This document shows positions 49,293-57,714 of a stretch of DNA of 64,000 nucleotides, piece by piece. The stretch is from Pholiota molesta. Lineage: Eukaryota > Basidiomycota > Agaricomycetes > Agaricales > Strophariaceae. Each line of letters opens with the position of its first letter. Position 1 is the stretch's first letter. The notes under the pieces are model-generated. The model saw only the letters and a list, made by a program, of their open reading frames with translations, did no database searches and had not been told where the DNA came from. The position numbers and the translations under genes are program-made. The DNA lies in contig JACGCK010000183.1 of the NCBI GenBank assembly GCA_014925825.1, forward strand, positions 1 to 64,000, read 5' to 3'.

Positions 49293-50050
49293 CTATAAGA
49301 ATGTTAGCTCTGATTTGACACCGAGATTAAATATTGAATAGGCACACCTGCCTAGATGATGCTTCTTCCACAGCGATGTCCAAGCCTCCCAGTCCGAAAC
49401 AAGTGCTCCGTATACATCCTGCCAGTCCAAGCACTCGTGGGTGGCTCCTTTTCTGTCCCAGTCAAAATCGCGCTGCATAAAGTCGCCGGATTCGAGTGTC
49501 AAGTCCGCTCGGCACAATGCCCATTGTCGCATAATGTTCGTACAGTGCTCGACATGTTCCCAGCCATACGATCGACTAGAACTGTCCCTCAGTTCGCTCT
49601 TGAAATTTCCAATACAGTGAAGTTGATGAGACATGGGCAGCGCTGCAGCATGATATTCTGGGCCGATTCGAATGGACGCCTTGCCGCCGGGGTTCAGTTC
49701 ATCCCATTCATAGCTGGATGCCTTTGACTCAATGTCGTAGTGAACACTTTCCTCCACCGCCATTGCTACTTTCGCAAGCGGCAGTGACAAGCGCTCGGGA
49801 AAATCTTCGATCACATAACCTGTAACGCCAAAAGTCAGCTTATGAGTTGGAATCTGTGCAGAGGAAACAGACTATATTTTTTCCCCTATGTGCCTATACT
49901 GGGAGGATCCATGCGCGCAGCATCAGGACGATATGCCCTTGTCTTGAAATCTTTAGAAAGTTCAATTAAGGTCGAGGTAAAGAGAATGGAGGCCAAACTA
50001 AGGGCAAGCACAAGGAATACAGGCGAATTTTGCTGTTGCTGCATGATCAT
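49293..50050 (-). CDS. UstYa-like (DUF3328) membrane-anchored oxidase
   Basis: Member of the UstYa family, whose studied members modify ribosomal peptide natural products such as ustiloxin and cyclochlorotine. ATG at 50048-50050 encodes MIMQQQQNSPVFLVLALSLA with one N-terminal TM helix (residues ~8-30). The exon ends MDPP and splices (GTATAGG..TTACAG) to SYVIEDFPERLSLPLAKVAM, then EESVHYDIES, the usual lead-in. Both signature motifs are present: HQLHC (about residue 140) and HVEHC (about 169), followed by ALCRADLTLE and ATHECLDWQDVY. Total ~245 residues, normal for the family. All histidines and cysteines of the two HxxHC motifs are present, so it is probably active. The C-terminal end after WKKHHLG may be spliced further. 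Its neighbours (secreted peptide, GNAT, But2-like) make a biosynthetic role plausible but unproven. Confidence 0.85.
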
Positions 50051-50419
50051 CTTGCAACGGATACTAAGCAAGCTTCGAAATTTCGGCTTCCAGTAGATCT
50101 TATTACTAAAGGACGTTTTAAACAAATACGGGCACACGGCGTTCTATCGTAAGATGGTAGCTGTGGGAGGCCAGACGTCTATTACTATTATTATGGACTC
50201 AGATCTAGCCGTGAGACTAAATAACCGCTAACCACGGCCTGATATCTGACAGATCTGTTCACAGAGATTCAATTAGAAGTGATGAATAGTCTCGCTGATC
50301 GTATATCTATCTTCAGTGTCCTGGGATAGATTATAAATTCACTGGCGATAGCTGCTTATAAGGTCCTCGGATTGGGTGGTGCATGTCCAGTACCATCAAT
50401 TGCAATCCACGGTTTTCAA

Positions 50420-51337
50420 ATGGCTCAAGTCAAAATACGACGCATTCAAGACCTCACTGGTAAGCCAATACATGCCTCTGAGTTTACTGTTAACTTACCG
50501 TACGCACTACAACTATAACAGACAAAGAAACGGACAATATTGTTGACTTATGTGTCCGCGCATACGTTGACGGTATGTGGATATTACACCAATGTAGTAA
50601 ATTATCCTTGTTCACTTTGAGATATTAGATCCCGCCATTGCCGCGATGACAGGAGGAAATCGCAAGTTGTACGACTTATTGTTTCGCTCTATGGTGCGCG
50701 CCGGTGGCCTTGCAGGACATCTGTATGTTGTAGAAAACAATGCTGGTCAAATTCTCTCTGTGGCATTGTGGTATGGACCGGGAACTGTTATGTTTGGCAC
50801 GTGAGTCATGACTCTATTCCCGCATATAGACTTTTATTTTTATTCGTGGGCAGTGAAGAAGAACGCAATGCTGGTATAAATGAACTTATGAGCAAGTTAG
50901 ATAATCGTACTCTTGATTGGTGGACTACCACGGTATGTAGAATCTGTTAGACGGCAACAAGATTATTGCACTGATCAGATTATCCATATAGTATCCACAA
51001 ACCGCAGACGAATTTGGAAAGACCTGGCTCACCACGGTGTGTACTATTCAATTTTTTTCGTTTATACTTGGCCCAAACATCCCATGTCGGAATTCTTTCT
51101 CAGCCATACGAAGACTGTTGGTGGTTAAATCTGCTCGGAACAGATCCCAATCATCAAAGGAAGGGATATGGAACCCTTCTTCTTGATGATGCTGTGAAGA
51201 AGGTGTGTACCGCATATTTATGTCGTAAGGAGCCCTCTGACAGCGGATATATTGCTGCAACAGATCGACTCACCGAATTTGCTGGCTTTCTGTTCCACAA
51301 GCAAGGAAAATGTATGTTATTGATCCCACCATGCTGA
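50420..51337 (+). CDS. GNAT-family N-acetyltransferase
   Basis: ATG at 50420 gives MAQVKIRRIQDLTDKETDNI, then LCVRAYVDDPAIAAMTGG (exons at 50420-50459, about 50521-50572 and from 50629), AGHLYVVENNAGQILSVALW (beta strands 2-4), EERNAGINELMSKLDNRTLD (after the intron at about 50801-50853), and YPQTADEFGKTWLT. The acetyl-CoA loop is LGTDPNHQRKGYGTLLLDDA (about 51135-51196), a good match to the V-x-Px-x-Q-RxxGxG/A signature of fungal GNATs. The part expected to follow (EALGF-type end) is not clear after 51200, so the C-terminus may be mis-spliced or damaged. The stop given is that of the longest tail frame. The substrate is unknown. It lies divergently from the UstYa gene, with 370 bp between starts, so a shared promoter is possible. 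Confidence 0.65.
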
Positions 51338-51339
51338 GA

Positions 51340-53174
51340 AGTCACTCATTCCAGTATTACGCTAGGCCGATTACTACACAAAAGCAGGATTCCCTACTCG
51401 CGCTTTCATGCAAATGCCCACACCGGGGAAAAGCTTTCCCATGTTTGGTCATTCTCGTCAGGTTTAGATTTACGAGCCTTCAGGTGCTCCCAACTTGTCC
51501 GTCCAAAGTAGTTGATTGAACCATCGAGATTTATATATAAAGCAATGCTCCGTAAGAATGCGTGATACAGGTTTAACGAATAACACACTACGTAGGACGA
51601 CGAGCCTGTCCTGTGTTGACGGAAAAAAATAGAGCGCTACCCCCTGTCGACGGGTATAATGAATCTTGGGCTGGTAGACCTAAAGTACGCGAATAAGGTA
51701 CGTGTGCAAAGTCGATAGGTTTCTCCGAAGTCTATGATGGTCGGAAGCAGCGCCGGAAGGCAGTTTCTGGATAGGGCGGCAGCGGCAGAAGATGGAAAAC
51801 AAGGAAGCGGTGCCTAGAAAAGAGCGCGCATGGGTGACGCAAGGCAGCGGAGGCGCCGGCGAGAAGGGCGGCAGTGGAAATAAGTAGAGGAAGGGCATGA
51901 TGGCGTCGGCGAGAAGGACGGCGTGGCAAGTCGTCGTCGTCGCAGCTAGGGATGCGCTAGCCAGGCGACGCAGATGCCCACGAATCGTTCGAAATTCGTG
52001 ACTATTTGCCGTTTGTTCGGTGACGCGGGCGATGTTTTGGCCGTCCATTGTTCATGCTCATCCATTGTACGGGGTCATGCGTTGTGAATCATGCGTCATT
52101 CATTGTTCGTTGTCTGCCGTTTGTCTTTAGCGCCGGACAGCACGAGCAAGACTCATCCGTCTTTGAATAGGGCGGCAGTGGCTGAAGAAGGGCGTCCGGT
52201 GAGGCAGAGCAGCCGAGAGAAGGGCGGCGGTGGGTGTAAGTAATGGGGTCGTCTTAGCAGCAAGGCTGAAGTCGATAGTACATCGCCCAATCATGGAAAA
52301 AGTGGCATCAGGATCTGCTAGCAGGTGGAACTCCACATCTAAGAGTTCACTATGACGCAGGCATCGTACGAGCTTGTTCCATCTGCCAAAAGATGCTGAC
52401 TCTGACGAGCTCAATACTGAGGACGAGGGCCAGCCATGGGGAGAGGGGTGATTTCAAGCGAACAAGCTGCTGACGTTGGCTCACCATGCTTTCACACTCA
52501 ATTCACACTCCGTCGTAATAATGTTGATCGGCGATGCTCCGGTTGCACGGCCGGAACGTGTTTGGCAGCAGTTTGAGAGCCCTGCTTTTCATACTGACGA
52601 GGGGGAGGTTCCGGAAATGTTGTAGATGCAAGACGGCCAACTAATTGCGATTCTGATATTTCAGAAATAGTTCGTTGATGGAATACACAAGTATTTACTT
52701 ACCGATCGTCCACTGTAATTCAGAAAATGATTCAAGGCTGTTCAAGGACATATTATGGAGCCAGCTGTTGCCTAATAGTCATCATATGGACATTGTGGGT
52801 GCACCGTGATGCATGCGACGTTGTAACAGATGATCTATAAGCTTCTATAAGCCGTAGTAAATGGTTCAAACAAAATACGCAGCCGCACCAGTGGACCAGT
52901 GGACATCATCTCCCACTTCCAAATCGGATTCTCATATCGGCGAGTGCGCACACAGTGTATCAGCTAATATTGCGTATTTAAAAGCATTTTATTAGGCTTG
53001 TATTCATGATCGGCCTACAGGCTACTACAGATCCCAATTCATCGATATATGCCTCAAAATTTCAGATTACTTCGGGCTAGTTGTAATGTGTAAAAAAAGG
53101 TTATTTTTGACCTAATAAAAGTCGCGACGCTTTATGACGAACATCTAGCTCAACATCAGAGAACCCCCTCCAGC
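51340..53174. other. Gene-poor spacer with duplicated GGCGG-rich segment
   Basis: Two related purine-rich segments, about 51765-51890 and about 52165-52245, share phrases such as TAGGGCGGCAGYGGC, GAGAAGGGCGGC and AAGTAATG/AAGTAGAG. They suggest remnants of a short repeat or element. The long minus-strand frames across them (51680-52048, 52127-52414) follow the base composition and are not genes. The rest (52.5-53.1 kb) is AT-rich with nothing supported. Confidence 0.4.
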
Positions 53175-54048
53175 ATGCAGTTCTTGAGGTCTATGCAGTT
53201 CTTCAGGAAATCCAAGAGCAAATACGATGCTCTCGCCCAGGAAGAACTTATTGGAAATAGTACAGGTAAGCGATTTTGGCTTGTGTTTTGCTTTCGACTT
53301 CAACTGCTGACTAGGAAATGCAGACTCTATTGAGATTTCGAGAACCCCACCTATAAAGAGAACATGTGGTACATTGGTGCACGATATCGCCATCTTCATC
53401 ATATTGCTCTGCAGCCTGATCGACGTTATTGTCGTCCTCTCTGTATTCTCTGGGAGGTTCTACCCTGATTCGCCTGTGTCTGTAGATGATCTCGAAATTC
53501 GCAGCTCATACATACATCTGGACTCTTTGTGGAAGGCAGAGAATTTTCCGAGGGTTCAACATGAGCGAATAATCAACCACGCTCGCGCCATTTACCAAGT
53601 TTCCTCTGCACATCCAGATGTTACATTGCCTGTGTACACCGACATGCGTCTTGCCAATATCGGAATGGCCCCGTTGTATACTCGGCGCCTACTTTTGGAC
53701 TCTTCAGTATGTGCCCTCCCCAAATATAAAAGTCACAGGCTCTCAATTTTTATATATCTCTAGACCTCTTCATTGGTGCAATTTCGTGTAATGGACTTTG
53801 GTATGGAGAATTGCAGTCTTGCCGTTACAGTTCCGGCAAGGAACGATACCAAAAGTACTATCATTGGGGATTTCGATGGTAAAGCAACGATCAATATCTG
53901 GTCGCTACCACCAATGTCTAAGAGATTGGATTTTCGCACTCTCACATGGGCGACCAAACCGAAACCAGCCCAATTTTTTCACTCGTTAACTGTGGAATAC
54001 CAGGTAGCGACGTACCACAGTAACGTGCAATGCGTTCCACCGACATGA
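53175..54048 (+). CDS. But2-C-domain-like type II membrane protein, 3' end cut off
   Basis: ATG at 53175 gives a short cytosolic head (FFRKSKSKYDALAQEELIGN). After an intron (about 53267-53313) comes one TM helix IAIFIILLCSLIDVIVVLSV, then an ectodomain with SSYIHLDSLWKAENFPRVQH, PVYTDMRLANIGMAPLYTRR, and, after an intron at about 53707-53763, VQFRVMDFGMENCSLAVTVP and PAQFFHSLTVEYQ. This matches an Agaricomycete family resembling the ubiquitin-3-binding But2 C-terminal domain; identification is by pattern only. Relatives continue after the FHSLTVEY-type strand with a cysteine-containing 'EFPC' strand. Here an apparent donor (CAG|GTAGCG, 54004) is followed only by repeat DNA, and the open frame ends at 54048. 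The last exon therefore seems lost or displaced. Confidence 0.6.
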
Positions 54049-54099
54049 TACACTGTACCGTGTCATGCGGAGCCACCGAATGTCGGTGGGTCGGTGGAA
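54035..54099. repeat. Foldback at the gene/array junction
   Basis: TTCCACCGAC (54035-54044) pairs with GTCGGTGGAA (54090-54099), and CCACCGACAT (54037-54046) also pairs with ATGTCGGTGG (54080-54089). Between them CATGATACAC and GTGTCATG form a further imperfect arm. It sits exactly between the truncated gene and the satellite, as a transposon end might. Confidence 0.7.
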
Positions 54100-54119
54100 T
54101 TTGTAAACCGTATAAGGAA

Positions 54120-56960
54120 GGTATTTGGAGGGTGTTGATTGGCTGAGGGGCCACCACAGCCAACGACAGCACCGGAGGCAGTGGGGGGATCAGCCAGTGG
54201 TCGGGCGACCGGGAAAACGTAGGGGGGCACAGGCGCATCTGGGAGCAGATCAAGGACCGGGTGCAGGTAGGGTGCCACAGCCAAAAAAAAAAAATCGCCG
54301 GCCACCTGGGACCGAGCGCCACAGCGGCAGCACCGCGGGGGGAGCGGGGATCAGCCAGTGGTCGGGCGACCGGGAAAACGCAGGGGGGCACATCTGGGGA
54401 GCAGATCGAGCACCGGGTGCAGGTAGGGTCCCACAGCCAAAAACAAAATTGCCGGCCACCTGCGACCGAGCGTTCGAAAATTCACAAAAAAGCGCTGGCC
54501 ACATTGTAGCGTAAATTGCCAGCCACCTGGGACCGAGCATTTGAAAATTCACACAAAAGTGCCGGCCACATCTGGGGAGCAGATCGAGCACTGGGCGCAG
54601 GTGGGGTGCCACCACCACAAAAGAAATCGCCGGCCACCTGGGACCGAGCATCTGAAAATTCATAAAAAAGCGCCGGCCCCATTGTAGTGAGCGTCGGAAA
54701 ATTAGTGAAAAAGAAATCGCCGGCCATCTGGGACCGAGCATTCGAAAATTCACAAAAAATTGCCGGCCACCTGGGACTGAGCGTTTGTAAATTCACAAAA
54801 AAGTGCTGGCCACATTGTAGCATAAATTGCCGGCCACCTGGGACCGAGCGTCTGAAAATTCACCAAAAAGTGCCGGCCACATTGTAGCGAGCGTCCAAAA
54901 ATTAGTGCTCCAACCGAAAAAGAGCTGCATCATGGCTTGTCAGCCATCATCCTTCTCCACACCAGTGTCTCAAGCAGGCAACACTACCGAGAGCAATCTA
55001 CTTCCCACAAGACCATGAAAATGCAGGAGGCATGGGCACATGTGGGTAGCGGATCGAGCACTGAAATTTCACAAAACAATCGCCGGCCACCTGGGACCGA
55101 GCATCTGAAAATTCAAAAAAAAGTGCCGGCCACATTGTAGTGAGCGTCAGAAAATTAGTGAAAAAGAAATCGCCGGCCATCTGGGACCGAGCATTTGAAA
55201 ATTCACACAAAATTGCCGGCCACCTGGGACTGAGCGTTTGTAAATTCACAAAAAAGTGCTGGCCACATTGTAGCATAAATTGCCAGCCACCTGGGACCGA
55301 GCGTCTGAAAATTCACCAAAAAGTGCCGGCCACATTGTAGCGAGCGTCCAAAAATTAGTGCTCCAACCGAAAAAGAGCTGCATCATGGCTTGTCAGCCAT
55401 CATCCTTCTCCACACCAGTGTCTCAAGCAGGCAACACTACCGAGAGCAATCTACTTCCCACAAGACCATGAAAATGCAGGGGGCGTGGGCACATGTGGGT
55501 AGCGGATCGAGCACTGAAATTTCACAAAACAATCGCCGGCCACCTGGGACCGAGCATCTGAAAATTCACCAAAAAGTGCCGGCCACATTGTAGCGAGCGT
55601 CCAAAAATTAGTGCTCCAACCGAAAAAGAGCTGCATCATGGCTTGTCAGCCATCATCCTTCTCCACACCAGTGTCTCAAGCAGGCAACACTACCGAGAGC
55701 AATCTACTTCCCACAAGACCATGAAAATGCAGGAGGCATGGGCACATGTGGGTAGCGGATCGAGCACTGAAATTTCACAAAACAATCGCCGGCCACCTGG
55801 GACCGAGCATCTGAAAATTCAAAAAAAAGTGCCGGCCACATTGTAGTGAGCGTCAGAAAATTAGTGAAAAAGAAATCGCCGGCCATCTGGGACCGAGCAT
55901 TTGAAAATTCACACAAAATTGCCGGCCACCTGGGACTGAGCGTTTGTAAATTCACAAAAAAGTGCTGGCCACATTGTAGCATAAATTGCCAGCCACCTGG
56001 GACCGAGCGTCTGAAAATTCACCAAAAAGTGCCGGCCACATTGTAGCGAGCGTCCAAAAATTAGTGCTCCAACCGAAAAAGAGCTGCATCATGGCTTGTC
56101 AGCCATCATCCTTCTCCACACCAGTGTCTCAAGCAGGCAACACTACCGAGAGCAATCTACTTCCCACAAGACCATGAAAATGCAGGGGGCGTGGGCACAT
56201 GTGGGTAGCGGATCGAGCACTGAAATTTCACAAAACAATCGCCGGCCACCTGGGACCGAGCATCTGAAAATTCACCAAAAAGTGCCGGCCACATTGTAGC
56301 GAGCGTCCAAAAATTAGTGCTCCAACCGAAAAAGAGCTGCATCATGGCTTGTCAGCCATCATCCTTCTCCACACCAGTGTCTCAAGCAGGCAACACTACC
56401 GAGAGCAATCTACTTCCCACAAGACCATGAAAATGCAGGGGGCGTGGGCACATGTGGGTAGCGGATCGAGCACTGAAATTTCACAAAACAATCGCCGGCC
56501 ACCTGGGACCGAGCATCTGAAAATTCACCAAAAAGTGCCGGCCACATTGTAGCGAGCGTCCAAAAATTAGTGCTCCAACCGAAAAAGAGCTGCATCATGG
56601 CTTGTCAGCCATCATCCTTCTCCACACCAGTGTCTCAAGCAGGCAACACTACCGAGAGCAATCTACTTCCCACAAGACCATGAAAATGCAGGGGGCGTGG
56701 GCACATGTGGGTAGCGGATCGAGCACTGAAATTTCACAAAACAATCGCCGGCCACATTGTAGAGTAAATCGCCGGCCACCTGGGACCGAGTGTGTGAAAG
56801 CTATGACCGAAAAAGAAAATCGGCGGCCAGCTGGGACCGAGTGTCTCAAAATTCGTCAAAAGCGCCGGCCACATTGTAGCAAGCATTTGAAAATTAGTGC
56901 TGCTCCCAAAAAATGCAAAATCGCCGGCCATCAATGCGCCTGACCATGCCGCGGGTGGGC
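54120..56960. repeat. Satellite array with higher-order 453/253-bp period
   Basis: The core phrase GCCGGCCACCTGGGACCGAG, followed by an AAAATTCAC spacer and GCCGGCCACATTGTAGCGAG, recurs many times. Two longer copies of a ~161-bp unit open the array (ATCAGCCAGTGG at 54189 and 54350). The block beginning ATGGCTTGTCAGCCATCATC starts at 54937, 55390, 55643, 56096, 56349 and 56602, that is, intervals 453, 253, 453, 253, 253. The 706-bp composite 54937-55642 is repeated at 55643-56348 with almost no change, so part of the array is very young. Short frames inside it (ending KVPATL) merely translate the repeat. Confidence 0.92.
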
Positions 56961-57041
56961 ATAAAGGATGCTATATGGGCACATAATGAGGCACTACCAG
57001 AAGTGCCCATATGGTGTAGTGGTTAAGTGTCCCCTGTACTA

Positions 57042-57128
57042 CCAATGCGCATTCCTCCTGCAAAAACAGTTGCAACATACTAGAGTACTAGTATGTCGGA
57101 ACTGTTTTTGCAGGGAAAATGTGCATGG
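57042..57128. repeat. Long near-perfect hairpin
   Basis: Three stacked stems share one axis: CCAATGCGCATT/AATGTGCATGG (one bulge, one G-T), CCTGCAAAAACAGTT (57057-57071)/AACTGTTTTTGCAGG (57100-57114), and ACATACTAG (57075-57083)/CTAGTATGT (57088-57096), around a 4-nt loop AGTA. Just outside, ATATGGGCAC (56973-56982) pairs with GTGCCCATAT (57003-57012). Confidence 0.85.
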
Positions 57129-57583
57129 TTCAGTTCTCTTGCTTTACACGCACAACTCAGGTCTATAAAATCGATGCACTCAGCTACACAAATTATCCTG
57201 GGACCAAGGCATCTGGAAATTAGTGGCATGACCGAAAAAAGCAAATCACCAAAATGAAAAACTCGCCGGCCACTGTGCCCAAGCGTCTGAAAATGACTCC
57301 GGCACCAAAGAAGCAGATTCCAGAATGAAAACATACGCCGAGCATCTCAAAATGAATATGGTGACTGAAATGTGCAAGTGTATAGATAGTCCATGGACAT
57401 GTGCGAGGTCGACATAATGCGCACAGGGGTTACTTCAGAAGCAAGGATATCAAAACTCACCGGTGACTACTTAGTGGTGGAGAAGTGAATGAGCTCGGAA
57501 CAAAATATGTGAAATAACTGGTATCCGGGGAAATGTTCAGCGAGGAATGCAAGCGTTGATTCAATGGGATCAATACATAACGA

Positions 57584-57620
57584 TCGGTTACCGGTGCAAA
57601 CATTGTCGGTTACCGGTGCA
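57584..57620. repeat. 15-bp direct repeat upstream of the accessory-ORF stop
   Basis: TCGGTTACCGGTGCA occurs at 57584-57598 and again at 57606-57620, spaced 22 bp. It contains the palindrome GGTTACC-like core followed by ACCGGT. It lies about 100 bp 3' of the accessory ORF and could be a protein-binding or subterminal transposon repeat. Confidence 0.6.
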
Positions 57621-57714
57621 TGTTGTGACTGGCGGTTGGCTTCCCCATTATAGAGGATTGCACATACGAAGCCAAAATACCATTGCCTGAACCTATCTAT
57701 CTACCTATGTGTAC

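Noticed and set aside
54687..56943. Repeated 60-110 codon frames ending KVPATL or starting SAIILLHTSVSS
   Set aside because: They are translations of the satellite units, repeated with the DNA, and show no coding constraint.
57001..57140. A true tRNA gene at the A/B-box-like motifs
   Set aside because: The expected acceptor stem and a cloverleaf do not form; the hairpin occupies the anticodon/variable region. Kept only as a finding.
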